A DNA stretch of 64,000 nucleotides, from assembly GCF_000243155.2 (NCBI RefSeq), contig NC_018017.1:4257754-4321753 (forward strand), written 5' to 3'. The position numbers and the translations under genes were made by a program. This DNA is from Desulfitobacterium dehalogenans ATCC 51507. GTDB taxonomy: Bacteria; Bacillota; Desulfitobacteriia; Desulfitobacteriales; Desulfitobacteriaceae. Shown here piece by piece: positions 25,306 through 34,514 of this stretch. Under the pieces are notes generated by a model that was not told the origin of the DNA, ran no database searches, and worked only from the letters and a program-made list of their open reading frames with translations. The stretch's first letter is position 1. Each line of letters opens with the position of its first letter.

Positions 25306-26469
25306 TTAGCTGGCGATGATCTCAACCAGTTTCACCTGGACATCGATATTCTTCCCATTGCGGTAATACGTCACTGTGACGGTATCCCCTGGTTTGAACT
25401 TAAATAATTCATGGGTTAATTCCAAGGAACTTTTGACCGTGACTCCGTTAATTTTCACCAAAACATCTCCCGCTTGTATTCCGGCCCGGGCTGCCGGGCC
25501 ACTGGGGTCCACATTGGATATATAGGCACCGGCGGGCCAACTTCTTTGGGCCGCCCATTCAGGTGTATAGCGGGTATCGATGGATACCAGAAGTCCAGGA
25601 TGACTGAAGTAACCTTTTTCAATAAGCTGCTCAAGGACGGGTATGGCATCCGTAATAGGGATAGCAAAGCCCATTCCCTCAAAGCCTTTTTCTGCATTTT
25701 TGGCTGAATTGATCCCTACAACCTGGCCGTTGTAGTTGACCAGAGGACCACCGCTATTGCCCGGATTGATCGCAGCATCGGTCTGAATTAAGTTAAAGCT
25801 GGATTCTCCCTCGATTAACAAAATCCGGTTCTTGGCCGACACGACACCTTGAGTCACGGAACGGGCAAATTCCTCGCCACCGGGATTACCAATAGCCACT
25901 ACCGGTTCCCCTACTTGAAGCTGCTCCGAGTTTCCCAGCTGTGCCGCCGTAAGTCCGTCCGCAGGAATTTTGATCACCGCCAGGTCTGTACGCGGATCCT
26001 GCCCCACTAAAGTGGCCTCGGCATTTCTTCCGTCGGCCAGACTCACAATTAATTTCGAAGCATTGGCGATGACATGGTAATTGGTAACAATATAACCGTA
26101 TTGGGCATCGATGATAAAGCCGGAGCCGGTTCCTGCTTCAGTCAGTTCGGAACTGCCGCCAAAGATCCTCCCCCGGGATTGGAAGTTGGCGATCCCTACG
26201 ACAGCCGGCCCTACAGTTTTGGCGACCTCTACCGTTGGAAATCCGGTGGGATTGGCAATATTCACAGGTGGGGTGGAGGATCCTTGGCCCAGAATAACTT
26301 CTTTTCCCCCCGTTGGCATTTGGTTACCGTATAAAGAAGGAACTAAGGCCACGGAGACAAGACCGCCAATGAGCGCACTGATTAAGGCCAAGGCAATCGT
26401 AGAGAAAAACCTGGGTCTGCGCCTCTTCGATCCATATTCGGAATAATCATTTTGGTCATAATAACCCAT
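25306..26469 (-). CDS. htrA: HtrA/DegP-like membrane-anchored serine protease with PDZ domain
   Basis: 387 aa: a short cytoplasmic Arg-rich start, one membrane segment (about 20-45), a trypsin-like domain and one C-terminal PDZ domain. The triad is His in IVTNYHVIANA, Asp in DPRTDLAVIKI and Ser in INPGNSGGPLVN. Such proteases degrade misfolded proteins outside the membrane. It is downstream of the WalJ-like gene, as in the Bacillus walRKHIJ-htrC arrangement, though the kinase and regulator are not in the window. Confidence 0.95.
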   Translation of the reverse strand: MGYYDQNDYSEYGSKRRRPRFFSTIALALISALIGGLVSVALVPSLYGNQMPTGGKEVILGQGSSTPPVNIANPTGFPTVEVAKTVGPAVVGIANFQSRGRIFGGSSELTEAGTGSGFIIDAQYGYIVTNYHVIANASKLIVSLADGRNAEATLVGQDPRTDLAVIKIPADGLTAAQLGNSEQLQVGEPVVAIGNPGGEEFARSVTQGVVSAKNRILLIEGESSFNLIQTDAAINPGNSGGPLVNYNGQVVGINSAKNAEKGFEGMGFAIPITDAIPVLEQLIEKGYFSHPGLLVSIDTRYTPEWAAQRSWPAGAYISNVDPSGPAARAGIQAGDVLVKINGVTVKSSLELTHELFKFKPGDTVTVTYYRNGKNIDVQVKLVEIIAS

Positions 26470-26489
26470 GCCATTACCTCCTCATTGGC

Positions 26490-27302
26490 TTAGTATTCGT
26501 CCAAAACAATCAGTTCATGCGGTGTATAGCGTGGTGCCACCCGCAATCTTAGATCCGGGTTTTCCTTGGCTACACGGGATTCCTTGAGACTACGTAAGAT
26601 GGTGGACAAGGCGATTTCCGGTGTATTATTTTCGTCGCTTAAATGAGCCAAGACAATACGTCGGGTGTTCCCCTCAATCCATTGGAGAAGACCCTCGGCC
26701 AGCTGGCTGTTCTCTAAATGACCATAATTCCCACTGATCCGCTTCTTAAGATACCAAGGGTAACTCCCCTGCCAAAGCATCTCACGGTCATGGTTAGCCT
26801 CTACTACTAAAGCATCGCAACCTTTTAAAGCATGATGCATTTCTTCTGTGATAATTCCTGTATCCGTAGCGATACCGATCCTCTTACTTTGACCTTTGAC
26901 CGGCTCCTCGACCTCCACCCGAACACCAAAGCTTTCTTTGCTATCATGGGAGGTAGGAAAGACATGGATCCTCATGCCTGCACAGGAAAAAGAATCCTCT
27001 ACCACCACTCGCTGTTCATCTTTAAGCTTCCCTATAGAGGGATTCAGCTCATCCCATATCCTTGCTGAGGCATAGATGGGGATTTTAAGCTTTCGTGCGA
27101 CTGCCCCAGCTCCCTTAATATGATCGCTATGTTCATGGGTAATGAAAATTCCTTCGATTTCTAAAGGAGATATATCGAGGATGGAGAGATTATGTAGTGC
27201 TGCCTTCAGGCTAATGCCGCAATCCACAAGAAAATTCCTCTTTCCATGCCCCACAACAATGGAATTGCCGGAGCTCCCACTGGCCAGTGTCGCTAAATGC
27301 AC
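26490..27302 (-). CDS. walJ: WalJ/YycJ-type metallo-beta-lactamase-fold hydrolase
   Basis: The 270-aa protein has LASGSSGNSIVV at the start and the metal motif FITHEHSDHIKG, then VFPTSHDSKESFG, IATDTGIITEEM and LVVEANHD, typical of the YycJ family, a cytoplasmic dinuclear-metal hydrolase linked to DNA metabolism and cell-wall signalling. Start is the GTG at 27300-27302, 6 nt after GAGGGG. A TTG nine codons upstream has no ribosome site. It is followed 20 nt later by htrA. Confidence 0.93.
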   Translation of the reverse strand: MHLATLASGSSGNSIVVGHGKRNFLVDCGISLKAALHNLSILDISPLEIEGIFITHEHSDHIKGAGAVARKLKIPIYASARIWDELNPSIGKLKDEQRVVVEDSFSCAGMRIHVFPTSHDSKESFGVRVEVEEPVKGQSKRIGIATDTGIITEEMHHALKGCDALVVEANHDREMLWQGSYPWYLKKRISGNYGHLENSQLAEGLLQWIEGNTRRIVLAHLSDENNTPEIALSTILRSLKESRVAKENPDLRLRVAPRYTPHELIVLDEY

Positions 27303-27402
27303 ATAGTTCCCCTCTTCCCGTCTAAACAAAGAATATTATATCAGATCCTTTATCTATAACAAATGTTTAAAATAATTTTGATCAGGAAATAAAAATTGAG
27401 GC

Positions 27403-28047
27403 TTATTTAGCCTCAGAATTTGAGTCGGGTGAATCTCCATTTCCCGATTGTTGAAATTGCTGAACAATGCCTTCTTGTGCCAGTTTGATATTTCTCTCCA
27501 GCCGATCTTGATTGTCCTTCGAAATATTTTCTACAGTTAAAGCCTTCTCCCACTGTTCAATAGCCTTGCCATAGTTTCCTTGGGAATACAGGAAAACTCC
27601 GTAATTATAAAGGCCATTATAAAAGTTCGGATCCTCCTGCAAAGCCTCTTGGAAGGTCTGATCAGCCAATTCATTTTGGCTTGTATAAAAAGCGGCAGTA
27701 GCCATATCGACAAGAATATTGACGTTCTTCTCCGTCTTCAGAACCTCCTGGTACTCTGCCACCGCCTGCTGAAGGATTGATGTAGTCGCTCCCAGATTTT
27801 CTTCCGACATATCCTGGGATAAGGTTTGCATACCCCAATCATAGTAAGTATCGGCAAGACTTAAGCGGATTTGAGTATCCTGAGGATTCGCTTCCAGAGC
27901 CTGCTTTAAGCTATTAATTTGATCCTGATAATTTTTGCCAACCGTAGGACGCATATCCCCCAAGAACATAAAGGAAGTTCCTACCAAGCTGATAATCAGT
28001 AAGCCCACAATAACATATACGGTTAATTTCTGGGTTTTTTTCTGCAC
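27403..28047 (-). CDS. Membrane-anchored TPR protein
   Basis: 214 aa with one N-terminal membrane segment (LTVYVIVGLLIISLVGTSFMF) and at least three TPR-like repeats (around AEYQEVLKTEKNVNILVD, ALQEDPNFYNGLYNYG, AIEQWEKALTVE). The tail is Gln/Ser/Asn-rich. It probably scaffolds other proteins at the outer face of the membrane. Start is GTG at 28045-28047, 7 nt behind GGAGGGG. Confidence 0.8.
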   Translation of the reverse strand: MQKKTQKLTVYVIVGLLIISLVGTSFMFLGDMRPTVGKNYQDQINSLKQALEANPQDTQIRLSLADTYYDWGMQTLSQDMSEENLGATTSILQQAVAEYQEVLKTEKNVNILVDMATAAFYTSQNELADQTFQEALQEDPNFYNGLYNYGVFLYSQGNYGKAIEQWEKALTVENISKDNQDRLERNIKLAQEGIVQQFQQSGNGDSPDSNSEAK

Positions 28048-28161
28048 TGAACCACCCCTCCAATATAGCAATCTCACTATGAACATGCTCTTTTATTTTA
28101 ACATTTCCCTTAAAGTTAGTCTATAAAGGATTGTGCCAAATAGCACAGGAGACTCATCTTA

Positions 28162-30168
28162 TTAGTCCACCATCCATTTGCGCAACTGACACCGTGCTTC
28201 GTAATAGGGAGTGCTTTCTCCGAAATCGGAAGGTTTGCCCGCCAACAGTTGATTAACCCCAAATCCATCTACGGTTCCTCCTTCGGGTATAACCACCGTT
28301 TGAGGGTGAATGTCTTCGGAGACAGACACCCAAGCCAAAAGTTGACCATGCTCTGTCTCTACCAAGGCCCGATCCCCAGTGAAGAGGTAATGCTTCTCAG
28401 CGAGTTGAGGATGAATATAAAGTTGAAAGCCTTCTGTCTCCTGGAACTGGGAATGAAGGGAATGATGGGGATGAGGGGTGATAAGATACCAGGGATAATC
28501 CCATTGACTTTGAGTTTTTGAAAATTCCTGATACACTTTCAGGTTATCCCGGGAACCTTCAAGGAGGGGATCGGCTACAGCATCCCCATATTCAGCCAGG
28601 GCTATCTCTGAAGCCAGCTCAATCTTTCCGCTGGGAGTCTTAAACTGCAAATCCTCCCAAGCTACTTCAGGAATATAAGGGGCTCGAATAGGACCCTTTC
28701 TTAAACTCTCTAAAGTTATTCCATACTCTGACAATGGGGCCAGAACGTATTCCAGCCACTGCTCGGTCGTATAGGGAAAAGCCTCTCCCAGGCCCAGGCG
28801 ATGTGCCAGTTCTGTAAAAATCACAGCCTCAGACCTGGCTTCATACTGGGGCTCTACAATCTTCTGGGTAAGCTGGAGAATGGGACTCCAGGAGGTGGCG
28901 ATCAGGTCCTCCTCTTCAAAAGCTGTCGTAACAGGCAGAACCATATCCGAATGGCGGGCAGTCTCCGTCAATGTGATATCAAAGGTCACCTTAAAGGGTA
29001 TTTCCCGCCAGACCTCCCGCCAAAGTAGGGAATCGGGCTGCTGGACCAAGGGGTTGGATCGGGTCACTACGGCCAGGCGTATAGGTGGATCGGCCTTTCT
29101 TATCTCTTCAGCCAAAAATGGATGGGGAAACGTCCGGGACTGATAACGATGGCGATCCATGGTGACTTTGTTCAGATGACGTCCATGGTATTGATTGCCA
29201 TAATGGATGCCCGCTCCGGATTTCCCCAGGTTGCCGGTTAACGCTAAAAGAGCATCAATGGCACGGAGAGTATTACCCCCACCACTATATCGCTGCAAAC
29301 CATATCCGGCAAGGATAGTTACAGGTCGGGTGCGGCTTATGATCTGGGCTAATTCCTCTTGTTTTTCAACCGATATCCCGGTCAATATGGCTACTCTTTC
29401 CGGGTTGTATTCTTTCGCCCTTTGGGCAAAGGCTTCCAGCCCTTGGACAGAACGACGTACAAAATCCCAATCCAGCCAGCCTTCCCGCAAAATGATATGG
29501 GCAATTCCCATAGCCAGGACGCCATCACTGCCGGGATTAACCTGAACATAATCCTGAGCAAAATCAGCACTCTTTACCCGCACCGGATTAATCACGACGA
29601 TCCTTGCGCCGGCCTTCTTGGCCTCAAGCAAAAGAGGCACCATATGCAGATTTGTAATAGCCGGATCCCGTCCCCAAAGAATAATGACCTTCGCTTGGGT
29701 GACCTGGGTCCAATCGCTGGCCAAAACTCCCCCGAAATCAATCTCTTGGGCCCGGTAGCCTGCTCCCCAGCACATACTTCCCCTTGGCTCCGTGACCCCG
29801 CCTAAGGCTTGGAAGAAGCGCCGGTCCAGCTCCCTTAATGTCCCGTTGTGTCCATAATCATAATGGTGGAGAATTCCCCTGGCTCCCACTTCTTTAAGGG
29901 TCTCTTCTATTTTATCTGCTAAAAGGATATAGGCTTCATCCCAGGAGATCCGACGAAATACTCCTTGGTCCTTAAGAAGAGGAAAACGCAGTCTTTCTGC
30001 CGAGAAGACCCGTTGCGCCTGAGCCTGAGCTTTTGAGCATATAAATCCTTTGGTTAAGGGATGCTTCTTATCCCCATGAACCTGCAGGCCTTTGTCCTCA
30101 CTGTACTCAACAACAAAGCCGCAGCTGTCTGGACAATTCAGCGGACAAGCTGAGCGCAGAACGGTCAT
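28162..30168 (-). CDS. Molybdopterin oxidoreductase, DMSO-reductase family
   Basis: 668 aa. The N-terminus binds a [4Fe-4S] cluster (CPLNCPDSC followed by GFICSKA), and PRGSMCWGAG, VIILWGRDPAITNLH and VVINPVR line the bis-MGD cofactor. Cys in MCWGAG is a candidate Mo or W ligand. The C-terminal domain (from about residue 545) is the usual aspartate-decarboxylase-like barrel. No twin-arginine signal is present, so it acts in the cytoplasm. Partner subunits are not encoded nearby, and the substrate is unknown. Start is the ATG at 30166-30168 behind GGAGGGG. It follows the SCIFF maturase by 15 nt. Confidence 0.9.
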   Translation of the reverse strand: MTVLRSACPLNCPDSCGFVVEYSEDKGLQVHGDKKHPLTKGFICSKAQAQAQRVFSAERLRFPLLKDQGVFRRISWDEAYILLADKIEETLKEVGARGILHHYDYGHNGTLRELDRRFFQALGGVTEPRGSMCWGAGYRAQEIDFGGVLASDWTQVTQAKVIILWGRDPAITNLHMVPLLLEAKKAGARIVVINPVRVKSADFAQDYVQVNPGSDGVLAMGIAHIILREGWLDWDFVRRSVQGLEAFAQRAKEYNPERVAILTGISVEKQEELAQIISRTRPVTILAGYGLQRYSGGGNTLRAIDALLALTGNLGKSGAGIHYGNQYHGRHLNKVTMDRHRYQSRTFPHPFLAEEIRKADPPIRLAVVTRSNPLVQQPDSLLWREVWREIPFKVTFDITLTETARHSDMVLPVTTAFEEEDLIATSWSPILQLTQKIVEPQYEARSEAVIFTELAHRLGLGEAFPYTTEQWLEYVLAPLSEYGITLESLRKGPIRAPYIPEVAWEDLQFKTPSGKIELASEIALAEYGDAVADPLLEGSRDNLKVYQEFSKTQSQWDYPWYLITPHPHHSLHSQFQETEGFQLYIHPQLAEKHYLFTGDRALVETEHGQLLAWVSVSEDIHPQTVVIPEGGTVDGFGVNQLLAGKPSDFGESTPYYEARCQLRKWMVD

Positions 30169-30183
30169 GTTTATCCCCTCCAT

Positions 30184-31635
30184 TTAGCCTTGAGTGTTAT
30201 TCAATGAAGCCTCTTTAATTTTCATATAGAGCGCTACCTCGAGGCGCTTCTTCTGGAACTCACAGCCTAAAGCATAGACTTCGTTAAGTCGACCGCTAAA
30301 GGCCTGGTTGGCCGAGTGGCAGCCACCGCTGCAGGAAAAACGTGCCCAGCATTGACGGCAGGCAGGTTTGCTGTAGATATGGGCGGAACGAAATTTTTCG
30401 ATGATCTCCGGATTAAGAGGGACACTTTCTTGCCCAAGAGAACCCATCTTGAACTCCTCCTGGCCAACAAATTGATGGCAGGGATAGAGATCCCCTTCCG
30501 GTGAAATAGCCACATACTCATGGCCGGCTCCGCAGCCGGAGAGGCGTTTGGGCAGACAAGGTCCCTGATCAAGGGCTACATTAAAATGGAAAAAGCTAAA
30601 ATCTTCACCATTGTAACGGCGAGCCAACAATTCTTCCCCTAAACGATCATAGGTCTTTAAAATCTCAGGAAGATCCCCTTCCTGAAAAGCATAGGGATCA
30701 CTGGGTTGGGCCACTACAGGTTCCAGGGATATTTGCTTCATACCCAGATCCAGCAAATGCATTACGTCCTTGTCAAAGTCCAGGTTATGGTGGGTATAGG
30801 TTCCCCGGGCATAATAATAAGTACCTACGGCGTAGGGAGAGCTCTCAGGACGTTTCTCTGCGAACTGCTGGAGGCGTGGAGCCACTTGGGCATAGCTTCC
30901 TTTACCATTGGCATAGGGACGCATGCGGTCATGAACTTCCGGACGGCCGTCAATACTGAGTACGACACTGATATCTTCCTGCTCCAGAAAGTTCTGTATT
31001 TCTTCGCTTAAAAGCACCGCATTGGTGGTTAGGGTAAACTTAATGGTCTTGCCTTTGTCCCGCGCTGCTTTTTTCCCGTACTGGACAACATCTTTTACCA
31101 TTTGAACATTCAGAAGGGGCTCACCGCCAAAAAAGTCCACTTCACAATGTTTACGATGAGCGGAAGCCTCCAGAACAAAGTCAATGGCCTTCTTCCCGGT
31201 TTCCAGGTCCATAAGACCCCGATCTCCCCCGAAGGCACCTGTTCCTGCAAAGCAGTAATTACAGCGCAGGTTGCAATCGTGAGCCACGTGAAGACAGATA
31301 GCTTTTACAATGGGCTTCGCCGGATAAGCAAGGCCTTTTTCCTCTGCTTCCTTAGAGAATAAGACACCCTCCTGCTGCAGCTCTTCCATCTCAGCAAAGA
31401 TTTCAGCGGCCTCCTCATGAGAGAGATGTATGTCCTCTGCCCGTAGCTGTGCTGTGACCGCTTCCTTATGCAAAGGCTTATTCTCCTCTTGCAGTCTTTC
31501 CAATACCTTCAGGATTGAAAAGGTCGCCTTATCTAAAACATGCAGGGATCCGGAATTTACATCATAGGCAATATTCAGATCACCCTGTTGATAGCTATGG
31601 ACATTTTTCTTAAGATTATATCCTTCAAGGAACAT
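30184..31635 (-). CDS. SCIFF-peptide radical SAM maturase (SPASM domain, CteB-like)
   Basis: The enzyme forms thioether crosslinks between Cys residues of the SCIFF peptide and neighbouring residues. The sequence shows HDCNLRCNYCFAGTGAFGGD, the CxxxCxxC radical SAM motif, FFGGEPLLN, and a C-terminal SPASM region with Cys in YPCHQFVG and PACRQCWARFSCSGGCH. An N-terminal peptide-recognition domain precedes it. The start used is ATG at 31633-31635 (483 aa), close to the family N-terminus (SYQQGDLNIAYDVNSGSLHV). In-frame starts up to 31728 would include the hairpin at 31679-31703. It lies just downstream of the 46-aa SCIFF gene. Confidence 0.92.
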   Translation of the reverse strand: MFLEGYNLKKNVHSYQQGDLNIAYDVNSGSLHVLDKATFSILKVLERLQEENKPLHKEAVTAQLRAEDIHLSHEEAAEIFAEMEELQQEGVLFSKEAEEKGLAYPAKPIVKAICLHVAHDCNLRCNYCFAGTGAFGGDRGLMDLETGKKAIDFVLEASAHRKHCEVDFFGGEPLLNVQMVKDVVQYGKKAARDKGKTIKFTLTTNAVLLSEEIQNFLEQEDISVVLSIDGRPEVHDRMRPYANGKGSYAQVAPRLQQFAEKRPESSPYAVGTYYYARGTYTHHNLDFDKDVMHLLDLGMKQISLEPVVAQPSDPYAFQEGDLPEILKTYDRLGEELLARRYNGEDFSFFHFNVALDQGPCLPKRLSGCGAGHEYVAISPEGDLYPCHQFVGQEEFKMGSLGQESVPLNPEIIEKFRSAHIYSKPACRQCWARFSCSGGCHSANQAFSGRLNEVYALGCEFQKKRLEVALYMKIKEASLNNTQG

Positions 31636-31678
31636 TGGCGGCTTTCCCTTCTTTCTCAAATAGTTAAACATAGAAACA

Positions 31679-31703
31679 GAACCCGCCTGAATCAGGTGGG
31701 TTC
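31679..31703 (-). terminator. Attenuator-like hairpin between the SCIFF gene and its maturase
   Basis: Stem of 12 bp with one G-U pair: GAACCCGCCTGA (31679-31690) against TCAGGTGGGTTC (31692-31703), followed on the minus strand by the T-rich TCTGTTTCT. It would reduce readthrough so that the peptide is made in excess of the enzyme. Confidence 0.55.
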
Positions 31704-31771
31704 TCGGTAACCTATGTTCAATCTTCACTTCGTCGCAAATTATGTTCTGGTAAGGGTACTATTGACGAATA

Positions 31772-31912
31772 CTACTTCACACAGACTTGATTTCCTACAG
31801 TACAGGATGTTTTGCAGGCAGATTGACAGGAAGTTTGACACTCTCCGCAGCCACCTGTTTTCAAGGTTTCACTTAAATTGGCTTTAACAACCGTTTGAAT
31901 ATGTTTTGCCAT
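31772..31912 (-). CDS. SCIFF peptide precursor (six cysteines in forty-five; ranthipeptide)
   Basis: A 46-residue peptide too short for usual gene calling. It starts MAKHIQTVVKANLSETLKTG and ends with a cysteine-rich core with Cys22, 25, 29, 33, 37 and 44, exactly the SCIFF layout. GGAGGC precedes the ATG at 31910-31912. The core is a substrate of the adjacent radical SAM enzyme, giving a thioether-crosslinked ribosomal peptide. SCIFF is nearly universal in Clostridia and its biological role is not established. Confidence 0.95.
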   Translation of the reverse strand: MAKHIQTVVKANLSETLKTGGCGECQTSCQSACKTSCTVGNQVCVK

Positions 31913-31990
31913 CTTCACAGCCTCCTCTCAAACACATAAGAATTCGTCACTCATTATATCATGAGGACAAGTTAGTGTGCAAAATGTATT

Positions 31991-32539
31991 TTACTTCTTT
32001 ACTGTCCCTTGTTTGGGCTGACTGAATAAATAAAGGACTTCCCCTTTTTCCGAGTATCCGGTAATATCCGCATCAACCGAGGGAACCTGAGCCTTGCTGA
32101 TCATCGCATACCAAAGGCGATAATCTCCGGATCTAACAATATTCGCTTTAACAACCTCTCCCCAAGTGGTCTTTACTTCAATGGTATTGATTTGAGGTTC
32201 TTCGACGAATCCATAGTAAAGATAGAACTTTGCAGATTTATCTCCCAGATCCGAGTAACGCCATGACAATCCTTTCGGATGAGTTACTAAAGACCCACCC
32301 TCGGTTCCAAGCCATTTCCAACCAAAGGCATCCTTCTGAAACAAACCTGCCCCAAGTTCGTTATTATTGATGTAAAAGACGATGGTCGTCTCATTTTGAA
32401 CCTGTTGGGTATGGACTACCTCCCAATCGCCTGGAACCACCTTTTTGGCCTCCTGAACAGCCTCTTCAAGGGAGCCGCAACCACTGAGTGAAAAAATCAC
32501 CAGAAGTGCAATAATAACCAGCACTTTGTTCAATTTCAC
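31991..32539 (-). CDS. Putative lipoprotein of unknown function
   Basis: 182 aa with a lipoprotein signal (hydrophobic segment VLVIIALLVIFSLSGCGS with a Cys lipobox at residue 21). The rest is a soluble beta-rich domain with many Trp and Tyr residues (WKWLGTEGG, YLYYGFVEEP, YRLWYAMI). I do not recognise the family. It precedes the SCIFF gene on the same strand by 79 nt. Confidence 0.8.
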   Translation of the reverse strand: MKLNKVLVIIALLVIFSLSGCGSLEEAVQEAKKVVPGDWEVVHTQQVQNETTIVFYINNNELGAGLFQKDAFGWKWLGTEGGSLVTHPKGLSWRYSDLGDKSAKFYLYYGFVEEPQINTIEVKTTWGEVVKANIVRSGDYRLWYAMISKAQVPSVDADITGYSEKGEVLYLFSQPKQGTVKK

Positions 32540-32661
32540 AGAGCTTCCTCCAGTTACATATAATCTGAGGTCTAGCAGGATGTGACAGTGATTCAGATTA
32601 TAGTGTAGCTCATTTTCTGTCTATTGGCAATAGAATATAAATACCGCCAAATATAAATCTG

Positions 32662-32700
32662 ACAATACAAAAGCCACACTGCCTAACCTACAGTATGGCT
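32662..32700 (-). terminator. Terminator after the tRNA-Phe/tRNA-Glu pair
   Basis: On the minus strand the stem AGCCATACTG / CAGTGTGGCT (9-nt loop) is followed by TTTGTATT, 28 nt after the tRNA-Phe 3' end. Confidence 0.7.
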
Positions 32701-32728
32701 TAAGAAGATAAACTTCCTTATATCAAAA

Positions 32729-32804
<76 letters not shown>

Positions 32805-32810
32805 AAATAG

Positions 32811-32886
32811 TGGTGACCCATACGGGATTCGAACCCGTGTTACCGCCGTGAAAGGGCGGTGTCTTAGGCCGCTTGACCAATGGGCC
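32811..32886 (-). tRNA. trnE: tRNA-Glu (UUC)
   Basis: Acceptor GGCCCAT / ATGGGTC with discriminator A and encoded CCA, anticodon loop CTTTCAC giving TTC, T-loop GGGTTCGAATCCC. 76 nt. It is transcribed first in the Glu-Phe pair. Confidence 0.98.
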
Positions 32887-33012
32887 ACTAATGGTGAGGT
32901 GTCTCACTCACGCTTTAGTAGTATACACAAAAGCTGCCTATAAGTAAAGGCCTTTAGACAGATTTTTTTTAACATTTATTTTATAACTTTTCGTTGCCTT
33001 CATCAAAGCTGC

Positions 33013-33714
33013 TCAGCCTCCCAGATAGGCCTTGCGGATCTCATCGCTCTCGGCCAGTTCCCGGCCGGTGCCGGAAATGGAGATGGAGCCGGTCTCCAGA
33101 ACATAGGCTCTATCAGCAATAGACAGGGCCATCTGGGCATTCTGCTCCACAAGAAGCACAGTGGTTCCGGCCTTGTTCATCTCCTGGATAATGGTGAAGA
33201 TCTGCTCCACCAGTATCGGCGCAAGGCCCATGGAGGGCTCATCCAGCATCAGAAGTTTGGGCTTGCTCATCAGCGCCCTGCCAATAGCCAGCATCTGCTG
33301 CTCCCCTCCGGAAAGCGTGCCCGCAACCTGTTTGCGGCGTTCCAGAAGTCGTGGAAACAGAGCGTAGATCTTTTCCAATTCGGCCTCGATACCGCCGGAA
33401 GGACAGGTATATGCGCCCATTTCCAGATTTTCCTGGACGGTCATTTGCAGAAAAATTCGCCGGCCTTCAGGGACATGAGCCAAACCGCGTTCTACAATCT
33501 TGTGGGGTGCCGTGGACGTGATGTCTTTTCCCAAGAAGTTTATACCACCGGTCTTGGTGCGCAGCAAGCCGGAAATAGTTTTTAGGACGGTGCTCTTTCC
33601 GGCTCCATTGGCCCCGATCAGAGTCACGATCTCACCTTCGTTGACCTCCAGGGAGATCCCCTTGATGGCGTGTATAGCACCGTAAAAGACGTTTATATTA
33701 TCAACTTTCAACAT
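33013..33714 (-). CDS. livF: Branched-chain amino acid ABC transporter ATP-binding protein LivF
   Basis: 233-aa ABC ATPase: Walker A GANGAGKST, signature LSGGEQQMLAIGRAL, Walker B LLMLDEPS. The YALFPRLLERRKQ segment is typical of LivF rather than LivG. It is the last gene of livKHMGF, 5 nt after livG. With LivG it powers import of branched-chain amino acids or related compounds. Confidence 0.96.
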   Translation of the reverse strand: MLKVDNINVFYGAIHAIKGISLEVNEGEIVTLIGANGAGKSTVLKTISGLLRTKTGGINFLGKDITSTAPHKIVERGLAHVPEGRRIFLQMTVQENLEMGAYTCPSGGIEAELEKIYALFPRLLERRKQVAGTLSGGEQQMLAIGRALMSKPKLLMLDEPSMGLAPILVEQIFTIIQEMNKAGTTVLLVEQNAQMALSIADRAYVLETGSISISGTGRELAESDEIRKAYLGG

Positions 33715-33719
33715 AGTGA

Positions 33720-34514
33720 TCAGCCCTCCCTCTTCTTGCCTAAATAAGCTTCGATGACCTGAGGGTTGTTCCTGATCTCGCTGGGGTTGCCGTTAGCGAT
33801 GACTTTACCGAAATTAAGCACACTTATTTTCTCGCAGATGCCCATGACCAGATTCATGTCGTGCTCGATGAGCATAATTGCGATCTGGAAGGTATCACGA
33901 ATCTTCACGATATTATCCATTAATTCGGCTGTCTCGGAAGGGTTCATCCCGGCGGCAGGTTCATCCAGGAGCAGTAGCAAGGGTTTCGTGGCTAAGGCAC
34001 GGACTATCTCTAGTCTGCGTTGAGCGCCGTAGGGCAGGGATCCCGCCTGTTTCCCCGCCAAGCTCTCCATATCGAAGATGGACAAAAGCTCCATGGCCTT
34101 CTCATGTGCCTGCTTCTCGCCTTTCCAGTAAGCAGGGAGACGGAGGATACCATTCCACATACCGTAGTGGATATGATTATGCATGCCAAGCTTTACATTG
34201 TCCTCAACCGATAGATTCGAGAAAAGGCGTATGTTTTGAAAGGTCCGGGCGATACCGGCTTTGTTAATTTGTACTGTGTTCATATTCTGCGTGTCACGTC
34301 CATCCAACAGGATGGTGCCATGGGTAGGCTGATATACTTTAGTGAGCAGATTGAACACAGTCGTCTTTCCTGCGCCGTTGGGGCCAATGAGTCCGGCTAT
34401 CTCCGTACGTCCGATAGCCATGTTGAAACCATTGACAGCCATAAGTCCGCCAAAGTTTATACCCAGGTCCCGGGCTTCCAGCACCGGCAGCATGTTCACA
34501 TCACCCTTATCCAT
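33720..34514 (-). CDS. livG: Branched-chain amino acid ABC transporter ATP-binding protein LivG
   Basis: 264-aa ABC ATPase: Walker A GPNGAGKTT, signature SLPYGAQRRLEIVRAL, Walker B LLLLDEPAAGM, and the LivG-specific IARTFQNIRLFSNLSVEDNV. Its 5' end overlaps livM by 8 nt. Confidence 0.96.
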   Translation of the reverse strand: MDKGDVNMLPVLEARDLGINFGGLMAVNGFNMAIGRTEIAGLIGPNGAGKTTVFNLLTKVYQPTHGTILLDGRDTQNMNTVQINKAGIARTFQNIRLFSNLSVEDNVKLGMHNHIHYGMWNGILRLPAYWKGEKQAHEKAMELLSIFDMESLAGKQAGSLPYGAQRRLEIVRALATKPLLLLLDEPAAGMNPSETAELMDNIVKIRDTFQIAIMLIEHDMNLVMGICEKISVLNFGKVIANGNPSEIRNNPQVIEAYLGKKREG

